DNA from: Alsobacter metallidurans
Lineage (GTDB): Bacteria > Pseudomonadota > Alphaproteobacteria > Rhizobiales > Beijerinckiaceae
DNA length: 64,000 nucleotides
NCBI RefSeq assembly: GCF_014636935.1
Contig: NZ_BMES01000002.1
Span: 2,043,148-2,107,147, forward strand
Direction: 5' to 3'
Numbering within the stretch: the stretch's first letter is position 1; every line of letters begins with the position of its first letter. This document shows, one piece after another, positions 54,235 to 64,000 of the stretch. The notes under the pieces were generated by a model. That model was not told the origin of the DNA, ran no database searches, and saw nothing but the letters and a program-made list of their open reading frames with translations. Both the position numbers and the translations under genes were made by a program.

Positions 54235-54440
54235 GTGCGTCCTCGCAGAGCGAATTGCTTTTCCCCTCCTACCGGTGTGGTCCCGGCAGTTGCATCAAAT
54301 ATGAGGGGCCCCCATCGGTAAAACAAGAGCCGCCCTCGGCGGCGCAATCGGAAAAAGCAGAGCTGGATTATGTCAATTGTAACAGCACGGTAAATTTCGC
54401 GCAGTTGAAGCAGCCGTCCCGCCGTTCCGCTGTTTTCTAC

Positions 54441-57032
54441 TTACAGGTCGCGGAGATAAGCAGCCGGCTTCTGGCCGAGGATTCGCCACGTCCCGGCGAG
54501 GCCGAGAACGATCGTTAAGGCGACGGAGCCGATCGCGACCGATCCGGCCCCTGCCAGCGACCATTCCAGGCTAAGCTTCATCAGCTTCTCAACGATCCAC
54601 CAGGCGGCCGCCGTCCCGGCGAGCGTGCCGAAGATCGCGGTCGCCACGCCCAGGATGCCGTACTCCAGCAGAAACGCAGCGAGCAGCCGTCCGCGCGTGG
54701 CGCCGAGAGTCTTCAGCACCACGGCGTCATACACGCGCGAGCGCCGCCCGGCCGCAAGCGCGCCGGCGAGCACCAGGATGCTGGCCGCGACAGCCACCGT
54801 GCTCGCGCCCCGGATCGCGAGCGCGAGTTGCCCAACGAGGTCGTTGATGGCGTCCAGCGCGTCCTTCACCCGCACGGTGGTGACGTTGGGGAAGTCTTTC
54901 GCCATGGCGGCCACGACGGCCTGCTCGCGCTCCTGCGGCGCGCCGCCCGGGAACGTCACGGTCGACAGGTCAGAATGCGGCGCGCCCGCAAAGGCGGACG
55001 GCGAGAACACCATCACGAAATTGATGCCGAGCGACTGCCACTCCACCCGGCGCAGATTCGCCACCTTGGCGGTGATGTTGCGCCCCAGCACGTTGACGGT
55101 GATCGGGTCGCCCACCGCGAGGTTGAGCCCCTTGGCGAGCTCGTCGTCGAACGACACCAGCGGCGGGCCCTTGTAGTCCGGAGCCCACCATTCGCCCGCG
55201 ACGAGGCGAGAACCTTCCGGCAGGGTCGTCGCATACGTGATGCCGCGGTCGCCCTCCAGCACCCAGGCGGCGTTCTCGGCGGCTTTCACCTCGGCGGCCG
55301 GCACGCCCTTGATCGACACCACCCGGCCCCGCATCATCGGGACGCGCTCGATCTTGGCGCCCTGCGCCACCTGCCCGAGCAGGGCATCGAACCGGTCGGC
55401 GTCCGACGACGGGATGTCGAGAAAGAAGAAGCTCGGAGCCCGCTCGGGCAACGAGCGCGTCAGCTGGCTGCGAATGGAGGAATCCACCAGCGCGAGCGTC
55501 ACCAGCAGCGTCACGCCGAGGCCGAGCGAAAGCGCCAGCGAAGGCGTTAGTGCGCCCGGCCTATGAATGTTCGCGATCGCGAGCCGCAGTTCCGCGCCTC
55601 TGGGACGCGGCAGCCTGGCCGCCACCGTCATGATCAGCCAGGCGACGCCGCGCAGCAGCACGAAGGCGGCCGAGGTGCCGACCACGGCGGCGAGCGCGAC
55701 ACGTCGGTCGAAACTGAGCAGGATCGCAAAACCGGCTAACGTCAGCACCGCCACCGCGAGCGCCACGACATAGCGCCTGCGCGGCCAGCGGCGATCCGGC
55801 GCGACCTGGTCGCGAAACAGCCCGGACACCGAGATGTCGTGCACCCGGCTTAGCGGCCACAGCGAAAACGCAATCGCGGTGAGCAGGCCATAAAGCGCCC
55901 CGCCGGCCAGTTCGGACGGGTAGAGATGTGGATCGAGCGGGATCGGCAGCAGGCTCCGCAGGCTGGACGCCAGCACATAGGGCAAGGCCGCGCCGATCGC
56001 GAGGCCGATCAGCACGCCGGCGAGCGCCAGCGCAAGAATCTCGATCAGCGCGATCAGGAACACGCGGCCACCCGTGGCGCCGACGCTTTTCAGCGTCGCG
56101 AGGGACGCTCGCCGGCGGTCCACATAGGCCGCCACCGCGTTGGCGACGCCGACGCCGCCCACCACCAGCGCGGCAAGGCCGACCAACGTCAGAAACTGGC
56201 TGAACCGCTCGATGTTGCGCGCGAACTGCGGTGCGGCGTTGGCCCGCGAGCGCACGTCGAAGCCGGATTCCGGCAACGCCTTGTTGATGCCGTCCGTCAC
56301 CCGCGTCAGCGAGGCTTCGTCCGCTTGCGGCAGGATGAGCCTGTAGGACCAGCGCACGAGGCTGCCAGGCTGCAGCAGGCCCGTGGCGCGCAGGGCGTCT
56401 TGCGACAGCAACAGGCGCGGGCCGAACGAGATCCCTGCAGCCAGCTTGTCGGGCTCCGACTGCACGGCCGCGCGCAGGATCAGCCGGGCGTCGCCGAGCC
56501 GCACTTCCGCGCCGGGTTTCAGGTTCAACCGCGTGAACAGGGCCGGGTCGGCCGCGGCCCCGAAGGCGTCACCCTCGCGCCGGAACAGCGCCTCCGGCGT
56601 CATCGGCGGATCAAGCGCGAGTTCACCCACGGACGGATAGCCGCTGTCCGCGGCCTTCAACTCCACCAACGCCGTGTTGGCGTCGCCCACCCGCACCATG
56701 GCCCGCATGGTGGCGACGCTGCTCATCCGGCCAAGCGAGGCCAGATAGGTTTTCTCGGCGTCGGTCGCCTCGCGTTGCAGCACGCTCGCCGCGAGGTCGC
56801 CGCCCAGGATGGTGCGTCCCTGCCCGGCCAAGCCGTCGCCGAGCGACCGCGCCACCGAACCCACGCCCGTGATGGCGGCGACGCCAAGCGCGATGCAGGC
56901 CAGGAAGATGCCGAAGCCTCGCAGTCCGCTGCGCAGATTGCGGAACGCCAGCCGAAAGGACACGAGAAGCTCCGCCCCAAAGGACTGTTGCGGCGGGTCG
57001 CGGCGGGCCGGGGAAGGAAGCGTGCCGTGCAT
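54441..57032 (-). CDS. ABC transporter permease, YbbP/FtsX-like
   Basis: An 863-residue permease with two FtsX-type units. A first helix (about residues 37-60, GFGIFLACIALGVAAITGVGS) precedes a periplasmic domain. A membrane block near 265-375 (TLVGLAALVVGGVGVANAVA) and further helices near 420-500 follow, then a second large periplasmic domain and three helices at the C-terminus. The layout matches E. coli YbbP. It forms a transporter with the upstream ATPase (TGATG overlap). The substrate is unknown; a role in envelope lipid or lipoprotein handling has been proposed for the family. Confidence 0.9.
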   Translation of the reverse strand: MHGTLPSPARRDPPQQSFGAELLVSFRLAFRNLRSGLRGFGIFLACIALGVAAITGVGSVARSLGDGLAGQGRTILGGDLAASVLQREATDAEKTYLASLGRMSSVATMRAMVRVGDANTALVELKAADSGYPSVGELALDPPMTPEALFRREGDAFGAAADPALFTRLNLKPGAEVRLGDARLILRAAVQSEPDKLAAGISFGPRLLLSQDALRATGLLQPGSLVRWSYRLILPQADEASLTRVTDGINKALPESGFDVRSRANAAPQFARNIERFSQFLTLVGLAALVVGGVGVANAVAAYVDRRRASLATLKSVGATGGRVFLIALIEILALALAGVLIGLAIGAALPYVLASSLRSLLPIPLDPHLYPSELAGGALYGLLTAIAFSLWPLSRVHDISVSGLFRDQVAPDRRWPRRRYVVALAVAVLTLAGFAILLSFDRRVALAAVVGTSAAFVLLRGVAWLIMTVAARLPRPRGAELRLAIANIHRPGALTPSLALSLGLGVTLLVTLALVDSSIRSQLTRSLPERAPSFFFLDIPSSDADRFDALLGQVAQGAKIERVPMMRGRVVSIKGVPAAEVKAAENAAWVLEGDRGITYATTLPEGSRLVAGEWWAPDYKGPPLVSFDDELAKGLNLAVGDPITVNVLGRNITAKVANLRRVEWQSLGINFVMVFSPSAFAGAPHSDLSTVTFPGGAPQEREQAVVAAMAKDFPNVTTVRVKDALDAINDLVGQLALAIRGASTVAVAASILVLAGALAAGRRSRVYDAVVLKTLGATRGRLLAAFLLEYGILGVATAIFGTLAGTAAAWWIVEKLMKLSLEWSLAGAGSVAIGSVALTIVLGLAGTWRILGQKPAAYLRDL

Positions 57033-57733
57033 CAGGCGCGGCCGCTGCTGAGCGCTTCGCTACGCTCGACGTCGATTACGCCGGAGCGCAACGCAATCGT
57101 GCGATCGCAGCGGCGCGCCAGCCCGGGGTCATGCGTCACCAGGATCAGCGTGGCGCCGCGTTCGGTCTTCATGCGGAACAGGAGATCAACGATCTGCTGA
57201 CCGGTCGCCTCGTCGAGATTGCCGGTCGGCTCATCGGCGACCAGGATGGCCGGATCGGGCGCGAGCGCCCGCGCCAGCGCGACGCGCTGCTGCTCGCCGC
57301 CGGACATCTCGGCCGGGTAATGCGTCAGGCGATGCCCGAGCCCCACCTGCTCCAATTCGGCCTTGGCGCGCGCAAACGCGTCGGAGTGGCCGGCGAGTTC
57401 GAGCGGCACCGCCACGTTTTCGAGCGCCGTCATGGTGGGGAGCAGGTGGAAGGATTGAAATACGATGCCGACACGCCGGCCGCGAAACCGCGCCAGCGCG
57501 TCTTCGTCCAGCGGTCCGAGGTCCTGCCCGTCGATGCGCACGACGCCGGCGTCCTGGCGCTCGAGCCCGGCCATCACCATCAGAAGCGTCGACTTGCCGG
57601 AGCCGGATGGGCCGACCAGCCCGAGCGCCTCGCCCTTGCCGACCGACAGGGAAACGCCTTTCAGGATGTGCACCCTCGCGGCGCCTCGTCCCAGGCTGAG
57701 GTCCACATTTTCGAGTTCGATCGCCTTGACCAT
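57032..57733 (-). CDS. ABC transporter ATP-binding protein (YbbA-like)
   Basis: A 233-residue ATPase of the LolD/MacB type. Visible: Walker [15 protein letters not shown]-loop [17 protein letters not shown], signature [15 protein letters not shown], Walker [13 protein letters not shown] and switch His in THDPGLA. The ATG at 57733 (or 57745) opens the family start [14 protein letters not shown]; the long open frame further up is antisense to tesA. The stop overlaps the ybbP start by one base. Divergence from tesA is the same arrangement as in E. coli. Confidence 0.92.
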   Translation of the reverse strand: MVKAIELENVDLSLGRGAARVHILKGVSLSVGKGEALGLVGPSGSGKSTLLMVMAGLERQDAGVVRIDGQDLGPLDEDALARFRGRRVGIVFQSFHLLPTMTALENVAVPLELAGHSDAFARAKAELEQVGLGHRLTHYPAEMSGGEQQRVALARALAPDPAILVADEPTGNLDEATGQQIVDLLFRMKTERGATLILVTHDPGLARRCDRTIALRSGVIDVERSEALSSGRA

Positions 57734-57760
57734 GCCTGCGTCCATGCCGATGTCACGCCC

Positions 57761-58498
57761 ATGACCGCCAGCACGCCCGTCCCCACGTTCGCCGCGACCG
57801 CTTCCCAATATGGGGGCTCGCTTCCCGCAGTCCAGCAGGCCCGGGCGTTTCGCCCCACCCGTCTGCCCGGCTTTCTCGCATTCCTCGGCGCTTTTCTCAT
57901 GCTTTTCAGCTTCGCCGCCCCGGCCTCGGCCCGGACGCTCCGCGTCGTCGCCCTGGGCGACAGCCTCACGGCCGGCTACATGCTGCCCGGCGACGCGGCT
58001 TTTCCGGCGCAGCTCGAAAGGGCCCTGAAGGCCAAGGGTCTCGACGTCGAGATCGCCAATGCGGGCGTGTCGGGCGACACCGCCTCGCAGGGCCTCGCCC
58101 GTCTCGACTGGTCCGTGCCGGACGGAACCGACGCCGTCATCGTGGAGCTGGGCGCCAACGACGCCCTGCGCGGCGTCGACCCTGCAATCACCCGCAAGGC
58201 CCTGGACGAAATCCTCACCCGCCTCAAGGCGCGCGGCATACCGGTCATGATCGCCGGTATGTACGCGCCCCGCAACATGGGGGCGGACTACATCCAGGCA
58301 TTTGACGACCTCTTTCCGGCGCTGGCCGCCAAGCACGGCGCGCCGCTCTATCCGTTCTTTCTCGACGGCATCGCGGGCGACCGCCGCCTGAACTTGAACG
58401 ATGGTCTCCATCCCAACCCGGATGGCGTGAAGACCATCGTCCAGCGCATCGCCCCGAGCGTCGCGGCGTTTCTGGCCGGCGTGAAGCCGGGCGCCTGA
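57761..58498 (+). CDS. tesA: Arylesterase / lysophospholipase L1 (TesA-like GDSL hydrolase)
   Basis: A 245-residue secreted SGNH hydrolase. An unusually long leader of about 60 residues contains a hydrophobic core (LPGFLAFLGAFLMLFSFAAPASA). The mature enzyme has block I VVALGDSLTAGYMLPGD, Gly block SGDTASQGLARL, block III ELGANDALRG and block V NDGLHPNPDG with the Asp-His pair. It acts on acyl esters or thioesters in the periplasm. The region between its start and ybbA is only about 28 bp, so the divergent promoters must overlap the coding ends. Confidence 0.92.
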   Translation: MTASTPVPTFAATASQYGGSLPAVQQARAFRPTRLPGFLAFLGAFLMLFSFAAPASARTLRVVALGDSLTAGYMLPGDAAFPAQLERALKAKGLDVEIANAGVSGDTASQGLARLDWSVPDGTDAVIVELGANDALRGVDPAITRKALDEILTRLKARGIPVMIAGMYAPRNMGADYIQAFDDLFPALAAKHGAPLYPFFLDGIAGDRRLNLNDGLHPNPDGVKTIVQRIAPSVAAFLAGVKPGA

Positions 58499-58520
58499 CG
58501 CCGCCATGCGCGCCAGGGGA

Positions 58521-58541
58521 CGCCGGGCGAAACGCCCGGCG
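58521..58541. terminator. Hairpin between convergent tesA and htpG
   Basis: Perfect nine-base arms CGCCGGGCG and CGCCCGGCG with an AAA loop, in the 56-bp gap between the two stops. No T run on either strand; possibly a shared transcript end. Confidence 0.45.
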
Positions 58542-58554
58542 CCGAGGCTTCCAT

Positions 58555-60462
<1,908 letters not shown>

Positions 60463-60589
60463 GGGTCGCCTCTTGGTTTTTGGCGGGCGCGCGCCCGCTC
60501 GGGATTGCCGGGGAGCGGCCAAGGCTCGGCCGCCGCGTGCCGATATCGCGAGCCTGGCGGGGGATTTCAAGCGCTTCGCGCGACGCACG

Positions 60590-60623
60590 CCCAAAAAGAG
60601 AAGGGCCGCCTTGCGGCGGCCCT
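60590..60623 (-). terminator. Rho-independent terminator upstream of htpG
   Basis: Perfect nine-base arms AGGGCCGCC and GGCGGCCCT with a four-base loop. On the minus strand this is followed by TCTCTTTTT. No minus-strand protein gene ends here, so it must serve an RNA that starts within the gap, or act as an htpG leader attenuator. Confidence 0.8.
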
Positions 60624-60735
60624 AGGACAGGGAACTGAAATGGTGGGCCCGAGCCCCGAACGCCGGGGGGCTGGGGGGCTGATCGATCCGGACGAACCAG
60701 GCTCGGGCCCGAGGCAACGCATAAGGTTATCTACG
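60595..60735 (-). ncRNA. Candidate small RNA or structured htpG leader (family unknown)
   Basis: The minus strand between about 60735 and the terminator contains 11-base perfect arms GGGCCCGAGCC/GGCTCGGGCCC (44-base interior). A competing pair, GCCCCGAAC/GTTCGGGGC, shares sequence with the second arm. An AT-richer stretch TAGATAACCTTATG (60717-60730) could be a -10 region. The 5' end is inferred. It resembles no RNA I can name: it lacks the SRP core, the T-loop of tRNA/tmRNA and a recognisable 6S bubble. Confidence 0.45.
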
Positions 60736-60925
60736 CAGTTCGGGGCCGGCGAATGTTCGCATCAAGGAAATATCATGGCGAACATCACGGGCCCGAGATG
60801 TGGAATTGATCGGCGCCGGGTCGGCGTTGCACCGCGGCGAAACCGAGCGTTTCACCCCGCGAGGAACCGTGCCAGACTGCCCATGACAGTTCGGCGAAGC
60901 CCCGCCGGACAGCACAGGAGGCATG

Positions 60926-61312
60926 ATGAGCGAGGCAGACCTGTCGGACCCGCAAAGCGCATCGAGGACGCGGGAGGCCCCGGGGGCCGGCGTCCTTGGC
61001 TTCCCGGGAACGATGCAGGTCGTGTTCGACAGGCACGAGCTGCGCGCGCTTTTCGACGCGTATGGCCGCAAGGTGGCCGAAGGCGAGTGGCGCGACTACT
61101 CGATCGATTTTCTCAAGGAAAAGGCGGTGTTCTGCGTATATCGCCGCTCGGGCGAATACCCGCTCTACCGCATCGAGAAAACCCCCAAGCTGGCCCGCAA
61201 GCAGGGCGCCTACGCGGTGATCGCCGCCGGCGGGCTGATCATGAAGCGCGGCCACGATCTCCCGCGCGTGCTCGCGGTGCTCGAAAAGCCGGTTCGCCTA
61301 GTGGTCGGGTAA
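60926..61312 (+). CDS. DUF2794 family protein
   Basis: A protein of about 128 residues typical of alphaproteobacteria. After a variable N-terminus of 25 residues come VVFDRHELRALFDAYGRKVAEG, YSIDFLKEKAVFCVYRRSGE, and YRIEKTPKLARKQGAYAVI, the DUF2794 signature. Function unknown; soluble. Of two adjacent ATGs, the second (60926) has workable spacing from the AGGAGG at 60916-60921; the first is only one base away. Confidence 0.85.
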   Translation: MSEADLSDPQSASRTREAPGAGVLGFPGTMQVVFDRHELRALFDAYGRKVAEGEWRDYSIDFLKEKAVFCVYRRSGEYPLYRIEKTPKLARKQGAYAVIAAGGLIMKRGHDLPRVLAVLEKPVRLVVG

Positions 61313-61329
61313 GGATTCGAAGTCGGCGC

Positions 61330-62097
61330 TTACGCGGCCGTGAGCCCGCCGTCCACCGGCAGCGCCGCTCCGGTCACGAAGGCGCTTTCGGGGCCGCAAA
61401 GCATCATCATCGCGCTCACGATTTCGTCCACGCTGGCAAGGCGCCGCATCGGGATCGCCCCGACGACCCGCTCCAGCGCGGCGTCGGCTCCGCCGCGCAT
61501 CTGCGCGAGCTCGTCCTTCACCATGGCGGTATCCGCGAAGGATGGGCAGATCGCGTTCACGCGGATGTTCTTGCGGGCGTATTCGAGGGCGGCCGTCTTG
61601 GTCAGCCCGATCACGCCGTGCTTCGCGGCCGCATAGACCGAGAGCAGCGGCGCCCCGACGAGCCCGGCGACGGACGCCACGTTCAGGATCACGCCCCCGC
61701 CCTGCCGTTCCATGGCGGGCAGCTGGTGCTTCAAGGCAAGGAAGACGCCCATCAGGTCTACGGCGATGACGGTCTCGGCCTGACGCGCCTCGATGTCGGG
61801 GAGCTTGAGATAAGGATGAGCCACCCCGGCGTTGTTCACCGCCACGTCCAGCCGCCCATAGGCGTCGACCGCCGCTCCGACGAGCCGCTGCGCTGTGGCT
61901 TCCTCCGCGACGTTTCCAGCCTCCGCGACCACAGCGGCTCCGCTCCCGCGCAAATCAACCGCCAAGGCGTCCAGCCGCGCCGCGTCGATGTCCGAGATCA
62001 CCAGCCGGGCGCCTTCCGCGGCGAAGCGCTCCGCCGCGCGGCGACCGAAGCCGCCCGCCGCTCCGGTGATCAGCACGGTCTGCCCGGCGAACCGCAT
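61330..62097 (-). CDS. Short-chain dehydrogenase/reductase in an acyl-CoA operon
   Basis: A 255-residue classical SDR. The cofactor loop is TGAAGGFGRRAAERF, with Asp in SDIDAARLD suggesting NAD. NNAGVAHPYLK follows, then catalytic Ser in NVASVAGLVGA, the YAAAKHG Tyr-Lys pair, and PVDGGLTAA at the end. It is the last gene of a minus-strand operon with an APH-like kinase (ATGA overlap) and an acyl-CoA dehydrogenase. The context suggests a 3- or 4-hydroxyacyl(-CoA) substrate, but this is inferred. Confidence 0.9.
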   Translation of the reverse strand: MRFAGQTVLITGAAGGFGRRAAERFAAEGARLVISDIDAARLDALAVDLRGSGAAVVAEAGNVAEEATAQRLVGAAVDAYGRLDVAVNNAGVAHPYLKLPDIEARQAETVIAVDLMGVFLALKHQLPAMERQGGGVILNVASVAGLVGAPLLSVYAAAKHGVIGLTKTAALEYARKNIRVNAICPSFADTAMVKDELAQMRGGADAALERVVGAIPMRRLASVDEIVSAMMMLCGPESAFVTGAALPVDGGLTAA

Positions 62098-63146
62098 CAG
62101 CCCTTCGCCTCCACGAGGTCGCACGCCATTTGCGCCAGCAGCGGCACGGCCTTGCCCATCTTCAGCCCCCGCTCCGGGTTGGAGCCGTTGCCGTCCAGCG
62201 CCCGCTTCAAAACGCCCTGCAGAATGGCGGCGAGGCGGAAGAAGCTGAAGGCGAGGCAGAACGTCCATGTCGGGATGGCGTCGATCCCCATGCGGGCGCA
62301 ATAGGCCGCCACGTAAGCCTCTTCGGTCGGCAACCCCAGCGCGATGCGATCCACGCCCGCCAGACCCCGGAAATCTCCCTCATGTGGCAGGCGCCACTGC
62401 ATGCACTGGTAGGCGAGGTCCGAGAACGGATGGCCCAGCGTCGACAGCTCCCAGTCGATGATGGCCAGGAGCTTCGGCGCGTCCGCCGAGAAGATCATGT
62501 TGTCGATCCGGTAGTCGCCATGAACCAGCGACACGCGCCCGTCATCGGGCGGCCGGTTGGAGCCGAGCCACGCGATGAGCTGGTCCATGGCCGGGACCCG
62601 CTGCGTCTCGGAGGCGCGGTACTGATCGGACCAGCGCGAGACCTGCCGGGCGAAGTAGTCGCCGGGCCGGCCGAAATCCTGCAGGCCGACGGCCTCGACA
62701 TTCACCGAATGCAGCGCCGCCAGCGCGGCGTTCATGGCGTCATACACCGCGGCGCGCTCGGCCGGGTTTGAGTCCGGCATGGCCGGATCCCAGAACACGC
62801 GCCCGCGAACCTCCTGCATGACGTAGAACATCGTGCCCAGAACCGTGTCGTCGGCGCACAACGCCAGGGCGCGCGGCACGGGCACGTCGGTCTGCGCCAG
62901 CGCGCTGATGACCCGGAACTCCCTGTCCACAGCGTGGGCCGACTTCAGCAACTGCCCGGGCGGCTTGCGCCGCAGCACGTAGCCGCCGGAGGGCGACGTG
63001 ATCCGGAACGTCGGGTTGGACTGCCCGCCCGGAAACTTCTCGGCTCTCAGCGGCCCGCGAAAGCCTGGGACATGCGCGTCCATCCAGCCCAGCAGCGCCG
63101 CCTCGTCCAGCGCCGAGACGGCCGTCGCCGGCCCCGCGCCGGACAT
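62097..63146 (-). CDS. APH-family phosphotransferase (ACAD10/11- and LvaA-like)
   Basis: A 349-residue kinase-fold protein of the aminoglycoside phosphotransferase family. Visible: FPGGQSNPTFRI (glycine loop), YVLRRKPPG (Lys), the catalytic LVHGDYRIDNMIF, and IIDWELSTLGHPFSDLAYQC. The ELSTLGxP sequence marks the subgroup fused to acyl-CoA dehydrogenases in animal ACAD10/ACAD11 and found as LvaA in Pseudomonas. Those proteins phosphorylate 4-hydroxyacyl-CoA. Here it sits between an acyl-CoA dehydrogenase (one base upstream) and an SDR, so antibiotic resistance is unlikely. Confidence 0.88.
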   Translation of the reverse strand: MSGAGPATAVSALDEAALLGWMDAHVPGFRGPLRAEKFPGGQSNPTFRITSPSGGYVLRRKPPGQLLKSAHAVDREFRVISALAQTDVPVPRALALCADDTVLGTMFYVMQEVRGRVFWDPAMPDSNPAERAAVYDAMNAALAALHSVNVEAVGLQDFGRPGDYFARQVSRWSDQYRASETQRVPAMDQLIAWLGSNRPPDDGRVSLVHGDYRIDNMIFSADAPKLLAIIDWELSTLGHPFSDLAYQCMQWRLPHEGDFRGLAGVDRIALGLPTEEAYVAAYCARMGIDAIPTWTFCLAFSFFRLAAILQGVLKRALDGNGSNPERGLKMGKAVPLLAQMACDLVEAKG

Positions 63147-63147
63147 G

Positions 63148-64000
63148 TCAGGCGCCCTCGTTGGTGTAGCGCTTCAGCTCGGCCTTGGCGACGACGCGCC
63201 GGTGCACGGCGTCCGGCCCGTCCGCGAGCCGCAGCGTGCGCAGATGCGTCCACATGCGGGCAAGCGGGAAGTCCTGGCTGATGCCGGCCGCGCCGTGCAT
63301 CTGCACGGCCTCGTCCGTGATCTTCAGCGCGATGCGCGGCGCCACCACCTTGATCTGGGAGATCCAGGGCGCGGCCGCACGGGTGCCGACCGTGTCCATC
63401 ATGTAGGCCGCCTTGAGGCACAGGAGACGCGCCATCTCGATCTCCATGCGGCTTTCCGCGATGATGTCGTAGTTGGCCCCGAGATCGACCAGCTTCTTGC
63501 CGAAGGCCGTGCGGGCGTTGGCCCTGCGGCAGAGCGCCTCTAGGGCGCGCTCGGCCTGCCCGATCGCCCGCATGCAGTGGTGGATGCGCCCCGGCCCGAG
63601 CCGGCCCTGCGCCACCTCGAAGCCTCGGCCGCGGCCATGCACGAGATTTTCGGCCGGCACGCGCACGTTCTCGAAGCGGATGTGCATGTGGCCGTGCGGG
63701 GCGTCGTCCTCGCCATAGACCTGCATGGGCCGAAGCACGGTGACGCCCGGCGTGCCGGCCGGGACCAGGATCATGGAATGGCGCTTGTGCTTGTCGGCCC
63801 CGGCGTCCGTCAGGCACATCACGATGTAGATCTTGCAGCGCGGATCGCCCGCGCCCGAGGCCCACCACTTCTCGCCGTTCAGCACCCACTCGTCGCCCTC
63901 GAGCCGGGCTTCCAGCGCGATGTTGGTGGCGTCCGACGAGGCCACGCCGGGCTCAGTCATCAGGTAGGCGGAGCGGATCTCGCCCTTCAGCAGCGGCGCG
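63148..64000 (-). CDS. Acyl-CoA dehydrogenase (5' part outside window)
   Basis: C-terminal 283 codons of a flavin acyl-CoA dehydrogenase; the frame stays open to the last base, so the N-terminal part is missing. Visible: [20 protein letters not shown] (FAD and substrate region), [17 protein letters not shown], the [19 protein letters not shown] helix, [20 protein letters not shown], and [18 protein letters not shown]. The RIHHCMR and GAAGISQD sequences match the ACAD10/11-like group. The stop lies one base before the kinase start, so they are coupled. Confidence 0.9.
   Translation of the reverse strand, partial: APLLKGEIRSAYLMTEPGVASSDATNIALEARLEGDEWVLNGEKWWASGAGDPRCKIYIVMCLTDAGADKHKRHSMILVPAGTPGVTVLRPMQVYGEDDAPHGHMHIRFENVRVPAENLVHGRGRGFEVAQGRLGPGRIHHCMRAIGQAERALEALCRRANARTAFGKKLVDLGANYDIIAESRMEIEMARLLCLKAAYMMDTVGTRAAAPWISQIKVVAPRIALKITDEAVQMHGAAGISQDFPLARMWTHLRTLRLADGPDAVHRRVVAKAELKRYTNEGA

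Larger units (their letters stand above)
60463..60922. other. 460-bp non-coding region between htpG and the DUF2794 gene
   Basis: No convincing protein gene on either strand. From left to right it holds: the htpG leader; a minus-strand terminator (60590-60623); two overlapping long inverted repeats (60645-60710 and 60651-60747); an eight-base inverted repeat ATGTTCGC/GCGAACAT (60753-60760, 60778-60785); and the upstream region of the plus-strand DUF2794 gene. Confidence 0.7.

Noticed and set aside
60463-60640. CIRCE or ROSE-type heat-shock element upstream of htpG
   Set aside because: No TTAGCACTC/GAGTGCTAA pair and no ROSE-like pairing at the ribosome-binding site were found.
60645-60710. 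tRNA- or tmRNA-like element (7-base outer stem followed by ACCA on the minus strand)
   Set aside because: No T-loop consensus, only 44 bases inside the stem, no anticodon arm or tag reading frame, and a terminator follows at once. The CCA is probably chance.
60595-60735. 6S RNA or SRP RNA
   Set aside because: The SRP core (GGTCAGGNCCGGAAGG-like) is absent, and I cannot identify a 6S-type central bubble by eye. Left as unknown rather than named.
62097-63146. Aminoglycoside resistance gene
   Set aside because: The APH fold is present, but the ELSTLGxP signature and coupling to an acyl-CoA dehydrogenase and SDR point to acyl-CoA metabolism.

Overview
The window is a GC-rich chromosomal segment of housekeeping type from an alphaproteobacterium, almost certainly of the order Hyphomicrobiales (Rhizobiales). 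The evidence is the gene content: a three-gene proton-translocating transhydrogenase (pntAA/pntAB/pntB), a 50-residue aa3-oxidase subunit IV, the 180-kDa type of NAD-glutamate dehydrogenase, an IalB-family protein beside rlmN, UPF0335, DUF2794, DUF1036, paired DUF465 genes, opgGH, and the cysteine-free form of L36. The genus cannot be fixed from the sequence. I see no insertion sequence, prophage, CRISPR array, tRNA or rRNA gene.

Layout. 1-4.8 kb: end of ccmA, ccmB, the small oxidase subunit and the transhydrogenase operon. 4.9-9.4 kb: TPR lipoprotein, rpsU, purEK, a GGDEF protein and two divergent DUF465 genes. 9.4-16.2 kb: two AMP-forming acyl-CoA ligases flanking a TauE/SafE permease, then glmU and a SPOR protein. 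16.3-20.1 kb: opgGH for periplasmic glucans. 20.2-30.0 kb: small metabolic and stress genes (cupin, LysE exporter, rlmN, IalB family, ECF sigma factor, quinone reductase, SDR, PCD, thpR, aldo/keto reductase, AhpD-like protein). 30.1-38.4 kb: NAD-glutamate dehydrogenase, ABC1 kinase, oligoendopeptidase F. 38.5-44.3 kb: a sigma-54 response regulator, then an L,D-transpeptidase and a MepK-like (DUF882) endopeptidase. 44.3-54.2 kb: UPF0335, N-formylglutamate amidohydrolase, EamA transporter, glycerate kinase, DUF1036, hydrolase, TPR protein, L36, a FadB/J-type fusion, GNAT and Bax-inhibitor-1 proteins. 54.4-60.5 kb: ybbP-ybbA divergent from tesA, then htpG. 60.5-64 kb: a 463-bp non-coding gap, DUF2794, and an SDR / APH-type kinase / acyl-CoA dehydrogenase operon that runs off the window.

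How the genes work together. Three themes recur. Energy and redox: cytochrome maturation, oxidase, transhydrogenase. Acyl-CoA metabolism: two ligases, a beta-oxidation fusion, and a kinase-ACAD-SDR set resembling the 4-hydroxyacyl-CoA (levulinate, ACAD10/11) route. Envelope: glmU, SPOR, opgGH, L,D-transpeptidase and MepK-like enzyme, DUF1036, lipoproteins.

Most interesting leads. (1) A structured non-coding region upstream of htpG has a minus-strand intrinsic terminator and no protein gene to feed it, which suggests a small RNA or a regulated leader. (2) The SDR-kinase-ACAD operon. (3) A VPLP-type motif is repeated three times in each of two adjacent peptidoglycan enzymes. (4) A 22-bp perfect palindrome lies in the rlmN leader.
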